From Yamagishiella unicocca (Eukaryota; Chlorophyta; Chlorophyceae; Chlamydomonadales; Volvocaceae): 64,000 nt of DNA. A model generated the notes under the pieces. The model was not told the DNA's origin. It saw nothing but the letters and a program-made list of their open reading frames with translations, and ran no database searches. The stretch spans positions 62,001 to 126,000 of the forward strand of contig BDSL01000045.1 of assembly GCA_003116995.1 (NCBI GenBank), given 5' to 3'. The position numbers and the translations under genes were made by a program. Positions 24,101 through 35,600 of the stretch are shown one piece after another. Position 1 is the first letter of the stretch, and the number at the start of each line of letters is the position of its first letter.

Positions 24101-27100
24101 GGCGGGACAGCGGTGTGGAGGTGGGGTTCGTTACTGTCGTGCCGGTACTACTTCTTCTCTTGTCGATATTCGCTGCCTTCCCCTCCCCACCTGGCAGTAC
24201 GCGAGGCTGGTGATCTCTCCCGAGTTGACCAGCACTCGCAGCCGCAGCTGCAGACCCGGCTGCTGCAGCAGCGACCGCGTGATGCCCGTGGTGTTGATGC
24301 TGCGAGCATGCGCAGGCGGGCGGGAGGGAGGGGTCGGGAGGCAGCTGCAGCCGGTATGAGAGGAAACCCATGTGTGTGAGAGAGAGAGGAGATAGGAGTG
24401 AGAAGCCGGGCACAGCAGCTTCTCACACCCGAGGTTGACGGCTGAGCTGGGGCCATACACCTCTGCTTAGAGTCGTTTGTTTCCACCCGTGGGTCCTCGC
24501 TGTGTCGGTGGTTTATTTCTCCACACACGACGCCCGCCGCCACACGGGACGCCCGCCGTACCAGTAAGCTCATTCGCACTCGCACCCGCACCTTTCCCAA
24601 CGTGTGCGCACTCGCAGCCGCACCTTTCCAACGTGGCGCAATCCGCCTGCCGCTCCGTGGCGCTGAACTGGTACATGCGCACCTCGCCCTTGTGGTGGCC
24701 CGCCAGCAGCAGACCCGTGGGCCACACCAGGCTGAGGCACGTCACGGAGCCGCTGCTGCCGCTGTTCCGCTTGATCTCGTCCACCGCTTCGCCCGCCGGA
24801 GCGGCGCACAGCAGGCGAGTGGTGCCGCCTTGCACGTCCCACAGGCACACGCCGCCGTCCTTGTAACCTTCCCGGAGGCGGAGCGAGGAGACGCGGGGAG
24901 GCGGCGGAGGCGGTCACGATGCGTCCGGCCGTGTTGTTGTCGTGTAGGCGGACAGGACGCCCATCACGAGTCGCCATCAGTGCAGGCGCGTGGACAGGCA
25001 AGGGATGCAGCGGGCAGGCAAGGACACGGGGATGACCTGTTACAGCGCAGCAATTGCACGCCCCGCCAGCGATTAACGTAATTGGGAGCAAAACACAACA
25101 GTGGGGCAGTCCCAAGGCTGGGGCGCAGCGCAGCGCTGGAGGTGTGGAGAGGGAAAGAAAGGGAGGAGACGCTGCCCCCCAGTGCTGCCATTGGTCGGCA
25201 GCACTGGGGGCCAGCGCCTCAGCAGCGCAAGCGCTCCAGTCCGTGTTCCGTGTGCGCAACCCAGTGCAAGCCCCAACGGAACCCCCGGGGGGATGCACGC
25301 TGTCTGCAGTCCAGTCCAGTCCAGCTCGCACCTGTGCAGTACACGAGGCCCCAGGTGGCGTCCGCTGGCGGTGCTGGCGGTTTGCCGCATGCGAACGCGC
25401 CTATGCCGCTGGGGTCCTCGTCGTCGTCGTCAGCCATGGCTGCCGCCACCTTCCGGAGGCACGACAGGCTGATGGCGTTGGAGCTGCAACCGGAGGGCCT
25501 GGGGGCGGAGGGGAAGGCGGGGGAGGAAGTGGAGCGTGACTAACGCACGGCGGATACAAGTACCAGTGTCATGATCATTGCAAGGAAAAACGCTTACGCA
25601 CAAAACGTGTATCAAAGAGTACATCAAACATCACGTGGCGGTCCACAGGCCACCTGCAGCCATATGGTACACGGTGCCAGCGGTGGCTGATAAGTGAAGT
25701 CAAAACACAAACGGACACAGACTCCATTCCCTGCCCCTTCTGGTAGGACCCCGTGCTGGTGCCGTCATGGAGGCAGAGGCTGTGGCTACAGTCACGTCAC
25801 TCTTTCGGGAGTGGCCCCCAGCTGCTGCAACCCACCCACCTGCGCACAGGCACCAGCGGCGCGTCCGTGGCGGTGATGGTGGTCCGCTGCTGGAAGTACG
25901 GCGTCACTGTGCAGGGATGCTCCTCCTGCAGGTTGTACAGCACCAGCTGGCCGCCCTCCACCAGCTGCAGCACTGCGGCAGGGTGCTCGTATCCTAGGGC
26001 AGGAGGGGGCGAGAGAAAGGGAGGCCGAGCTTTTTGGGTCAGGCCAGGGCAGGGGAGACACAGAACCGGCAGAGGCGGTCAGAGCGCGTCGTTCCGGAGG
26101 CGAACACAACGCCAGGCTGGGGGTACCCGCAGCTTGCGTAGATCAGGCAAAGGGCTGCCCTGCTCACCAGTGACGCAGCCGCCCTCCACCACCAAACAGA
26201 AGCTGATGAGGTGGCCGAACCAAGGCAACTTGACGGACCGCGGCCCTCGGCTGTTGCGCCCGGCCAGGCTCCGGCGACGCCGGCTCGCCTGGACGGCGCG
26301 GCCGCTGCCCCGTGCCTCGCCGTCCTCGTCCTCCTCCTCGCTGTCGTCCTGCGGGTCCTCCTCGCTCCCCTCATCGTCCGCCGCCTGCATACCGACAACC
26401 CCAGGGATCAACATACCCCTTCCGCCTAAAAGGCCGCTCCGACGCGCTGAGGCTTTTCTTCCTTCCTTCTCTCTTATCCAGGTTGTGTTCATCCTGTCTG
26501 CCGTCAATAGCTGCCAATGTTCGATGGTTGGCCACTCACGCACCGCAGTCCTCCCCGACGCGCTCCACCCGCCCGGCCCATACTTACATCCTCAGGGCCC
26601 GCTGGCAGGGGCAACCATGTGAGGCCCTCCGGCTGCTCCACCTCCTGCCCTCCCAGCACCAGCAGCCCGTCCACCTCGCCGAACACGCAGCGCAACATGC
26701 GCACCGGCTCCGCGGCGCCGGCAACCACCCTGCAGGCCCCGGGAGGCGAGGAGGAGGGGCAAAATATGAAGACGAAAGGTAAAGAGCGCTAGTCATCACG
26801 GCTCAAGAGGGCGCGGCAGGAGGCCGACCCTCCCCAACCCAGGAAGCAAAAACACGGCGCGTGGAGGCGCAGCTTAGCACAACTGCTGAACGCTGGAGCT
26901 CACAGCCCGCCTTCCGCACCACCACCTGCTCGTATCCCTGCCGCGCCCCGCTCCCACTGCCCCAGCCCACCTCATCACAGCCGCCACCGCGGCGACCCCC
27001 GCGTCCAGTCCAGGGAGGGCCCACACCAGCACGCTGCCGTTCACGTGGCCCGTGGCGAAGTCGCCGCGGTCGGTGCCGATCCAGCACACCGCGGTGGCCT

Positions 27101-29366
27101 CGCCCGCCTCCGCCAGGGCGGGGACCAACGTCGCTGCGTCGGCGTCGTTGGGTTCGATGCTCGTGACCAGCTCGACGGCTCTGCAAAACAGACGGCCGGC
27201 GAGGGACGCTTGAGCCCTGATGCTGGGCGGTGTACGACACTCCTGGGCTGTGGAAGCCACACGAAGCACCAGTCGTGTGACAGCCCGGGAAGCCCTGGAG
27301 TCGTCCGGTTCTACCGACGAGCATGGCTATACTTCCGAGCCCTGTCAACCACCTGTCTATACGAAGGATCACCCTTCCTTCCAGGCGCCGCATCCATCCG
27401 CTTTATCATACCATAACCCAACCGCATTCCCCGCTGTATCCTCTCCCTCCCGACCAAGCCCCCATGGCTATCTTACGGCCCACACGCGTGGGTTAATGGA
27501 CCTTCTTTGGTTGTTGAACAGGCATCTGGTTTGACATTTACTACTGATAAAATCCTGGGTGCCCACCTGAGGTCCCACACGGCGACCATGCCGGCCGTGA
27601 ACAATACCAGCGCACGGTGTATGGGCCCAAAGCTCTGCACCGCCAGCTGCCGCACCTCCCCCTCGCCGCATAGCTCCTGGGGCCGCACTGCAGGAGGGTG
27701 GCAGGCAGGCGGTGGCGGCTGGCGTAACGCGGGCCGCCGCGCTGAGGGCTGCTGGCTTGCCGCCGGGCAGGCAGCTCACCAATCGCCTTTCTCACCGGCA
27801 CGTTGTGCAGCCTGGAAGCACTGCTTCCCGCTGAAACGCACGCTTCTCTGTAACACCTGCCGCCGGCACGCATTGGCCAAATCTTAACTGGCCGCCATCC
27901 CCGTTTCTACGCACATACCTGAGTCCCAGCGCCTGGTCTTCACACCAAGTCCAACCCGGAACAAAGTGAGGGACTTCGGTTCACGGCCCTGGAATACCGA
28001 GTACCCACGTGACGGATCCCCGCAACGGATCCCCGCAACGGATCCCGCAGCTGCAGCAGCTCTGACCCGACGAACACAGCACCTCACCTCTGTACGGCGC
28101 GACCGTGAAGCCGCGCGCCTGGCGGGGCTGTGTTACAGGGCTGCCGCTAGCATCCGTCAGCATGGCGATCCGCAGCGACCCGCTGGCGCAGCCCAGCAGC
28201 ACGTACGGGTCGCGCGCCATGTCGGCCACGCAACATATTTTATCGCCGCGGACCTTGACAGTACCCAGCGACTGCACGCCGCTGCCGCTGCCGGTGAAGC
28301 TGCCAGACGCCACCGACCAACACTCCATGAAACCGCCCTGAGGTGCGGCAGCCGGGCCGGGCGGCACGCAGGGGATCAAGGCGCAACTCGTGGGTGCGCC
28401 GCAATAGGTAGCAGACGCGGCAGATGATGCGTTGCGTTGTGTTATTTTAGTTTCATTCGGAAACCCGGTGGAGGGAGGGTTGAGAGGAAACCCAGCGGAG
28501 GGAAAGGGTGCCGCGGAGGGATAGCATATGCCGGCGGCCGGCGGCCAGTCGCGCCGCAGGACACCGCAAGTCATGGAAAGGGCTGTGCAAGATTGCACAG
28601 CTTCTGAGCGTAAGTGATGCTTGCGCCATGTAACGCTGCACGCTACCGCTTGAGACGTGACTTGCTCTGTTTCGCGTCCCCCTGAACGCATCCGGCGTTG
28701 CAGCTTGTGGGGAGGATCCGAAACCGCATCCCACAGAATGCTGCGTTGCCGAGTCAGTACGATTTGGGCAGAAACTTGGAGGGCATTGGCTTGTGACCGA
28801 TTATGGCAGTCGCATGGTAATCGTGGGGCCTAATTGCGACGGATGATCCGGAAGTACTGTCCGACGTGCCATGAGAGCGACCAGCCTCCTCCCCCGCCCC
28901 CCTCCACGTGCAACATCCATATGCCTTACAGCTAGCATCCTGGTCAACCCGCCAGGACACATCATGCTCACCTTCGAGACCCGCACAAGTACTCCTCTGT
29001 TCTGAAGGAACTGCAGCTGACGCGTCGCGTAGGGGTACCTAGCAGCCGAATATAGTGTCATCTCGCATCCGGGGCGTCCAAGCAACTTCACCTTGCCATC
29101 GCTGGTCGCAATCTGTAGACAAGGCCAATGCAGATCAGCTGGCGGGGACGCACAATGTCGCAGCAGAATTTTGAGCTCTAACGTACCGCGACGAGCCCCT
29201 GAATCGGCTCATATGCCAGGGCATCCGCCGTCCCCGGGATGCCGGATGCCGATAATAGCGTTTTCTCTGCGCTAGCCAGCGCATCGGCGCGCAATCGGTC
29301 TGTCTTCTCTACCAAGTCTTTTTTTAAGTCTTTCTTCCTTCCCACGCCTGTGCCGAGGCCAAACAT
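15177..29366 (-). CDS. Tomosyn/STXBP5-like protein (Lgl family): WD40 propellers plus C-terminal R-SNARE, about 1540 aa
   Basis: Reading down the minus strand, exons are 29366-29187, 29112-28972, 28829-28647 (start tentative), 28337-28088, 27687-27567, 27180-26971, 26729-26588, 26384-26168, 25993-25840, 25483-25332, 24867-24624, 24299-24191, 24083-23858, 23086-22883, 22117 to about 21806 (end unresolved), 21321-21219, 20911-20847, 20204-20025, 19710-19527, 18847-18653, 18099-17800, 17180-16988, 16744-16461, 15908-15809 and 15354-15177. Phases agree except at the acidic exon ending near 21806. The N-terminus (ALAYEPIQGLVAIATSDGKVKLLG) and WD pieces (ILWDAV, VAVWDLR, SVLVWALP, GVCLWDV, LPSLELLYETPLS) match tomosyn. 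Before the SNARE lies RTADEIKRAYGR. The R-SNARE helix has its zero-layer Arg in EERGEKL and ends NKKWWQL with no membrane anchor, as in tomosyn. Tomosyns bind Q-SNAREs and restrain vesicle fusion (family knowledge). An acidic Asp/Glu insert (exon 22117) is extra. Confidence 0.92.
15686..15797. repeat. Minisatellite, 38-bp unit, about 3 copies
   Basis: A unit beginning CCCACCTCCCAAGCCCCGCC is repeated almost perfectly three times inside the last intron of the tomosyn gene, next to the exon ending at 15809. On the gene's sense strand it is G-rich and starts a few bases past the splice donor. Confidence 0.9.
17335..17415 (-). repeat. Dispersed intronic element, copy A of a pair with 20215-20307
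   Basis: On the plus strand, GGTTACAATAAAAGAACAGG followed by TGACGCGACTGGGGAAATGTAG. The 20215-20307 copy has the same order of blocks with a few substitutions. Both are in tomosyn introns, and both are preceded by GGCAAGGG-type G-rich sequence. In reverse complement the core reads GTTACCGGTTCTCTTATTG, related to the GTAACCGGTCTTTATG core seen at 22731-22880. Confidence 0.75.
18328..18471. repeat. Minisatellite, 36-bp unit, 4 copies
   Basis: Four near-identical 36-bp units beginning ACCAGCTAGCCAGCCAGCCG and ending in ATCCATGTCTTCG lie in the tomosyn intron between exons 18847-18653 and 18099-17800. 36 is a multiple of 3, so it reads as a 12-aa peptide repeat, but no splice sites support coding use. 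Confidence 0.95.
19333..19428 (+). repeat. Dispersed intronic element (GCATCCACGGG family), near full length
   Basis: Contains in order a CATATGACCTCCG-type block, CCCCAGTTCTCCAGCATAC, ATCTCGAAACGGTTTTTTC and the GCATCCACGGGTCTTCCTC arm. The same blocks recur in the same order at 19876-20010, and in reverse at 23216-23287. It lies in a tomosyn intron, about 100 bp from the exon ending at 19527, antisense to the host gene. Confidence 0.85.
19876..20010 (+). repeat. Dispersed intronic element (GCATCCACGGG family), longest copy plus a duplicated arm
   Basis: Blocks CATACGACCTTCGG, CCAGTTCTCCAGCATGC, CTGTCCTAAACGGTGTTTTC and GCATCCACGGGTCTTCCTC occur in order. They are followed by a second partial copy of the last arm (GGGTCTTCCTCGAAACCC) ending at about 20010, only 15 bp from the end of the tomosyn exon 20204-20025. 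Confidence 0.85.
20215..20307 (-). repeat. Dispersed intronic element, copy B of a pair with 17335-17415
   Basis: GGTTACAATAAGAGAACCGG then TAACGCGACTGGGGAATGTAG, nearly identical to the 17335-17415 copy. It starts about 10 bp from the acceptor of tomosyn exon 20204-20025. Confidence 0.75.
20528..20784. repeat. Minisatellite, 19-bp unit with a GGATCCAGG core, about 13.5 copies
   Basis: The consensus unit is GGATCCAGGTGGATGTTCA, with single-base variants (T/G at one site, GGATCCATG, GGGTCCAGG). It lies in a tomosyn intron just past the exon ending at 20847. 19 is not a multiple of 3, so all frames stay open through it, which creates long spurious ORFs. The core is shared with the 17-bp minisatellite at 62774-62994. 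Confidence 0.95.
22731..22880 (-). repeat. 50-bp cassette in three tandem copies that includes the tomosyn 5' splice site
   Basis: Units start at 22731, 22781 and 22831. Each contains the plus-strand blocks ACCCAGCTACTGTATCTACG and TCGTGTAACCGGTCTTTATG then CGACTCCCTC. On the sense strand of the gene each unit begins AGCTGGGTGAGGGAG, the same sequence that spans the exon/intron junction at 22883/22882, so the donor region itself is part of the repeat. The middle joint has GGGCGAGG instead of GGGTGAGG, so that copy has lost its GT. Confidence 0.9.
23114..23287 (-). repeat. Cluster of three GCATCCACGGG-family elements
   Basis: Reverse-orientation copies sit at 23114-23154 (GAAGACCCGCGGATGCGCG), a partial at 23170-23190, and a fuller one at 23216-23287 running to TGCATGCTGGAGAACAGG. 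They are in sense orientation for the tomosyn gene. The first ends about 28 bp from the acceptor of exon 23086-22883. Confidence 0.85.
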
Positions 29367-29621
29367 GGTCTTTAACTATATTTAGAGGTTTACATGAGTG
29401 TGTCAAAGGAATCGGTTACAGCTGAAACAGCGTCGGGCTGTCACATGCGAAAATGGTCATCATGGGATGAGTTGTTCATGAACCGTTCGCACCGCAATCC
29501 TGTTATCCATACTAAAGGCTCTCATATAGTTTCAAATAACGATGGCAATACACTTACACGGCGTTCCTAAACTGTGAGCTGACAAGGCCACAATGCGTTG
29601 GGTGTTGACTGGTAGCTTCCG
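29367..29621. promoter_or_regulatory. Putative bidirectional promoter between tomosyn (-) and the PH-like gene (+)
   Basis: Only 255 bp separate the start codons of two divergent genes. The interval is AT-richer than either gene. It must contain both 5' UTRs and transcription starts. No clear TATA box is visible, and the role is inferred from position alone. Confidence 0.55.
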
Positions 29622-32600
29622 ATGAACGCAAGCGGGGCATCATTATGGGAGCAGCCAGATGTTGTCAAAGAGTTCCAGTTTGATGGAGTTTATGCTGGAG
29701 CTGCCTCGACTAGGAAGGACAATGGTCGGAGTCAGCGGCAGCCGAAGCGCAGGGGCCTGTGGCAGTCCTGTTTTGCTCCTCCGCTTGCTGACGAGGCGAT
29801 CATCGCCGTCCCTTCGCAGTCAGCGCCATCGCGTCTGGCGCTGACAGCTAAGCACCTTCAATACCAACGGCCTGGTGCGAAGCTGCCGGACGTCCTGCGC
29901 CTGCCGCTGTCGGACATATGTGATGTCCAGTGCAAGTGGATCGACGTGGGGGGAGCAAGGGTGTCCAAGGTGAGGTCGTAATAGCTATGAGATTTGGGTG
30001 CGGGCAGTCCCACTACACAGCTGGGATTAGCCGTAGCCGCCAGTAAACGACGTCTACACGTGCACACCTGACCGTTTTCGTGGGTTTAAGCGACATACAG
30101 AAATACACAGACCTCAAGATCAAACGTCTGATCCCAGTTAAAACCCCTACCCCGACTTACAGGTTACTGTCGCATTCGGTTCGGGGCAGGAGCCCGTGGT
30201 CATCCGGGGGCTCAAGGTACGCAGCGGCCATCCATGCGGATGGGCTTAGTGCATTATGCAGTCGGTGGTGTTACCCGGGCTACTAACGCCCTCCCGGTTG
30301 CCAGGGCCCGTGTTTGTTACGTGGTAAAGTAGGGCCCGTGTTGTGCTGGCGGCGCAGAACCCTCAAGACCTGTTGGATGCGCTCCAGCAGCAGGAGGCAG
30401 CGAGGCGCAATGCTCACACACCGCGCGCGTCCCCGCGAGGAGCTGCAGGTATGAGCCCGTTTGACCAGCGGCGCACGTCTCCTCTCCTGGTGCATAGCCA
30501 CCTGGCCGGAATGCTCACGCCCAAGACATCGCCACCCGGCGTCGTGACCAGCGGCGGCAGATTCCAATGTACAGCGCATCCCCTTGTCACCTGCGTCGCA
30601 CAACGAACTGCAACGCCAACGCCATTTGGGTTTCCGACCACGACGTTAAGATTGTGTGTTGCTTGCGATTTTACGATCAGTGGACAGTTATGGGACCAGG
30701 TCCTCAGTGATATGCCACCTTCCGGCTGCTGCGCAGGTGCTGCCATTGGCGGCGCAAGCGCCGCCAACAGCAGCCAGGTGAGCCCTCTTTCGGCCGGGGC
30801 CGCGGGGTCGCCCCCAAGGCGCGTCACCGCGCGGGCGCTCTTTTCGGAGCCGGCTAGCGCCACCACCGAGCCGCCAGCGTCTGCCACGAGCAGCGGCTGC
30901 GGCAGCATGACGCTCCTCAGCCCCTTTGCCCGCAGCCCAGCCCAGCACTTCACGGGATCAGCAGCTGTGGCCCGCGAGATCCGGCAGGCCTCCTCCCGCT
31001 TCGCCAGCGCGAGCCCCATCTCCTCCCAGGCGGCTGCGAGCCCGCCGGCAGCGCCGATTCGACTCATCCTTCCCTACTCGCCCACGGGCAGTACGCCGCA
31101 AAGCACCGCCGCGTCCCGGACGCAGGCCGCGAGCAGGGTCGTTGTGCCGCAGGCGCCCCCGCCGCCTCCCGCGCCCAGCGACTCATTCGTCCAGTCGGCC
31201 GCGCTGTCGGTATCCAGCATGGCGCCGACGTCCCCCCAGGTCATGCCGCATCCGGCTCCGCGGACCATTGGCGGCAGCCCTCCAGCCACGGCTGAGGACT
31301 CGATGATGGCCTGGGCATCCTCGCGGCAGTCTCCGCAGGGCTCGCCACGCCGGCCGTCAATAGCCGAAGACTCGGTGTTGGGCGACACGCCGGTTCAGCT
31401 GACGCCCCCCGAGTCGCCGCATGCGCTGCCGCACATCGCGGGTGGCAGCCCACCGCCCGCACCCGAGGACTCGGTGATGGACACGGCCTCGATGCACCTG
31501 TCGGCACAGGGCTCGCCGCGTCCGATGCGGCACGTAGCAGGCGGGCTCCCGCCCCCTATGCCTGAGGACTCGGTGATGTGCGGCGCCTCTACGCCGCCGT
31601 CGGCGCTCAGCAGCGCTTCGGCACCTCGTGGCGGCACCCAGTCACAGGGCTCCTGGACCGCTGGCGGCGGCGACCTTTTTGTCGCGGCGTCGCTATCGCC
31701 CATGCCGGCGTCGCGGCAGCCGACCCTCGGCGACGAGCAGCTGTCGCGATCGGTATCTGGGTCGACGTCAGCCTCAGCTGCGCCCACGCCCATGGCCACG
31801 CCGACCTTGCTTCCGCACCAGTACACGAAGGCGCGTTCGGAGTTCGGCATGGGGACGGCTGCCTCTGCCGCAGCGTATGGGCTGCCTGCGGATGTGCAGA
31901 CGTCGTCGCAGGATTTGGGTCTGAAGCTGTCAACGCCGGGTGCAGACCTCGGTTCGCCCGCACGGACGCCGCGGCTGCAGTCCGCGCAGCAGCAGGGGCT
32001 TTACGAGGGTAATCACCGGCTGTCTCACAGCAGCGCGGCTGTGGCGGCGTCCCCCGATGCGGGTAGCTCGGATCAACAGGTGGATCCGCAGGGTGGCGCC
32101 AGTACCTTCCAGGCTGAAGCTGGTGAGACGCGGCAGCTGGTCACCAGCGCCGGCGGCACCATTGTGCAGGACAGCAAGGGTGTGACCAGGGTGGGCGCCA
32201 TGGGTATCGCGGCGGCTGCAGCCACGATGTCTGCAGTGCTGACGTCCGCGGCCTCAGCCAGCCTCATCAGCATGAGCTTGGCGGCGGCGCCATCGCTTGG
32301 CGGCGCCGCCAGCGTGGCGGCGGGTTCCGCGGCCGTCGCGGCCTCGGCTGCAGTGGCGCCGCTGACGCTGATGGGCATCACGGCGGCGGCGGCCATGACC
32401 TTGGTGGCGGCGGCGGCGGTGACCCACATCCGCACCGGAAGCCCGGTGGCCCCCCTGCCCGACTCGTGCAACGTTGATGTCCTCGAGGCGCAGACGCTGC
32501 GCGATGCAAGGGCGAGCAGGAGCGCTGAACTGGTGGCGTCTCCTCCGCCGAAGCTAAGGTTGGGTCAAGGTGGAAGCCTCGACTGGCTGCGCAGTGCAAA

Positions 32601-35600
32601 GAGCACCAGCAAGAGTAACGGCGAGCCAGTCGTGGCGCACAGCAGCGTTGAAGCTGGGGTTGCTTCTCCCGCGTCGTTCGGGGATCTAGCGACCCGACAC
32701 GTCCACCAGGTTTCGTCCTCGTCGGCGAGGCAGGTGCCCAGCTCCAATCGAACTGCTGAGCATGGTCTTTTGGTAACCGTCGCATCCACGGCTACTGCGG
32801 ACGGCAATACCGATGAGGCAGCCCTGACTGTGGAACCAACCACGGGCGGGTCTTCGGCCCGTGTTGCGGAGCGCCGCCCGTTCCACGGCGGCGGCGTGGT
32901 GGGCAGTCCCAGCTTAGCGGGAGGCAGCAGCAACACGGCGGGTACCGGCGCAAGGGGGGTCGGCGGCGTGACGGTCGGCAGCGGCGACGGCAGCGAGGAC
33001 GCCGTGACGGATGGCGCCTGGGGCTCGCAGCGGACGCTCGTGGACTCTGACGCGGAGCCAGGGACATTGCCTGCGCGCAGCGCCGCTACGTGGCCCGGCG
33101 TCGCAATCGCACGCGCCCATCCGACTGGCAGTGCCGGCGCTGCTGCCGCTGCTGTTGCACCGGTGGCGGCGGACCCACTGCAGCACGCCCATGCGACGGC
33201 GCCGTATGAGGAGGAGGGGATCTTTCCCGTTATGCTTTTCTCCGGCGGCCCTGGCGGCATGCCGCCGCTGGAGCGAGGCACGGAAGAAAGCCAAGCCCTG
33301 CCGAACGGCGCGCCGTCGCACGGCCAGGACTACTCCCGGGGTGCGGAGGCGCGGGGGCAGGGGGTGGTCGCTGTGGTGCACGGTGGCGAGCTTCGGCCAC
33401 CGCCAGCCGCGGCGGCGGCAACGGCGGCCGCGCCGGAGTACTCGGGCTCGACCGGGGTGGCTCCGTCAGGGCACCAGTTGCGACAGCAGCCGTCGCTTCG
33501 CGACCCCACTGTGCGCCAGCTGTTCAGCGGCGAGGAGGAAACTCACCCGCGCGCCCGCCACTTGCAGCAGCAGCCTGCGCTGCAGGCCTCTCGAAGCAGT
33601 GAGCCCAAGCAGCAGGGCGGGCTCGCGCCGGAGTCACAAGGCCTGCCGGTGGCTTGCGGTGCAGGTAGCGCCGTGGCCTCGCCACTAGCGGCTTGGCGGC
33701 GGCGGCCGCAGCAGCAGCTGTCGGAGTCCCCCGTCCGGGTGCTCTACTCCGTGCACACGTCGTTCATGGGGCTCGACGACCCTCGAGCGCAGCGCGGCGT
33801 GTGGGGTCCAGGTCCACCGCACACCTGTGAGTCGTCGGTGCAAACGGACGGACCCATGGGACCGCTGGCGGAGTGCGCAGTGCAGACCGAGTCGGGGGCG
33901 GGTGCGACGCGCGTTGCGGTGCCGGCGGTGGGCGTCGAGCTGGCGGCGTTGGCGTCACCTGAATCCCCGCCAGCCGGGGGTCGGGCAGCCTCGCGTGCGT
34001 CCCGCGATGCTGAGGCGGGTGGGCATGGCAGGAGCCTCGCTAGCAGCGGGGCGAGCAGCAGAGGCAGCGGGGCCGCCGGGAGACGACTGCAGTCCATGCC
34101 AATGGCTGAGAGCGCTCTGCAGCAGGTGTACACGCTTGACAGCCCGGCCGACGGCGCCAGCGGCTCAGCGGCTCCCGCAGTTGTCGCCCATGAGCAGCAA
34201 TGCGATCTGGCTCCGCCCATGGCCGGCGCGCAGGACTGGTACATGTCGTCCCGGGGAGCGGACCAGCAGCAGTGCGGCTTTGAGTTTGACGCCCTGAAGG
34301 CGTCAGTTGGTGGCACCAGGTGCGGTCTGGGCAGGGGCAGAGGGAAGCATCATATTCTGGTGCGCTGTAGTCCTAGAAAGGCGTATGGAGTTGTAGTGTT
34401 GCATTCCGTCCATCTGGGTCGCCCTGCCTCACCCGAGCTACAAGCCATCAACGATCAACCCTCCGATGCCGCCGCCGCAACCAATATCGCAGGCGTAGCA
34501 GGGACGGCAGTCCGTCCACCTCCTGCTACCAGTCTGCCGGTCACAGCTCCAGCAGTCTGTCTTCGGAGCCGCAAAGCAGCAGCTTCGGCGACAGAGCCCA
34601 TGGCCTCGCCGCATCGGCTGCGGGCGTCACTGTTATGTCGCGTGGGTCCGCGCATGGTTCCCGACATGATTCAGGCGTTGGGATAGTAGATGCAGATGGC
34701 GCGAGCATTGTAAGTGAGGACAGGATACCGCTACGAGGCAACGCCAGGGGCCGGCAGTGCGTGGGATCCAGCAGCGGCGATGGTGTGCACGCGTCGGCAT
34801 TGTTGTCAGCACCGGTGCATTTCGCGACGGATAGCATGTCGGAGGTTGCTACCACAGCTCCCAGCGCGGCTCCAAGCACCGAAGAAGCAATGTGCATTCA
34901 GCAGCGCCAACAACAACAGCCAGGAGGCCTGGACGAAGAGCGCTCTAGCAGCAGCAGCGACTCAGACTCGGAGACGGAATCGCCGTCTGTTGACTCCGGG
35001 CTGTACTCGCCCATGGCCAGCAATGCAAGCAGCGGAAGCTTTACCGACCGCCGCAATCTCGTCGGGGCATGGGGGAGGGTCAGCGGCGCGAAGGAAAACC
35101 CCAGCAGCATCAACATGGCTGTCGGCGCGTCGGAAGAAAGGCCGCGGCGAAGCACCGACGGCGTGTACGGCAATGCGTCGGATTCCGCGGCCGCTGCGCC
35201 CCTCGGAGCTGCCAGCAGCTGTGCGGACAAGGAGGACGACTCGCAGCAGTGGCTGCTTAGCCCAGGAGTGGGGCTCTCGGCGGAGCCGCCAAGATCCACA
35301 GCACCGCGCGCCTCTGTCTTCGCGTCGGAGGGTGCAAGCAGCCTGGATGGGTACCCAGATGTCGGGTCATTGGAGGTCAGCACGGGTGCTGCTGAGCAGC
35401 CGTCGCTGCATGCCATGGTCAGTGACACGGCTGAGGACATGGTTTGGTTGTTGGGGGCGACGGGCGGTGGCGCGAGCGACGACGGCACGTTGGCTACCTC
35501 AGCACCCGCATCGCCGAGAAATCCACCGCCGCCCATGGGGAGCGAGGCACTGCACGGCGGCTGTCGGTCGCGCGCTGGGGCAGCGGACGAGGCAACGGGC

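Noticed and set aside
30414..33381. Long open frames on the minus strand opposite the large PH-like gene
   Set aside because: They lie antisense to a better-supported gene with consistent exon phases. GC-rich codons with few A/T leave the opposite strand open by chance, and the peptides have no motifs.
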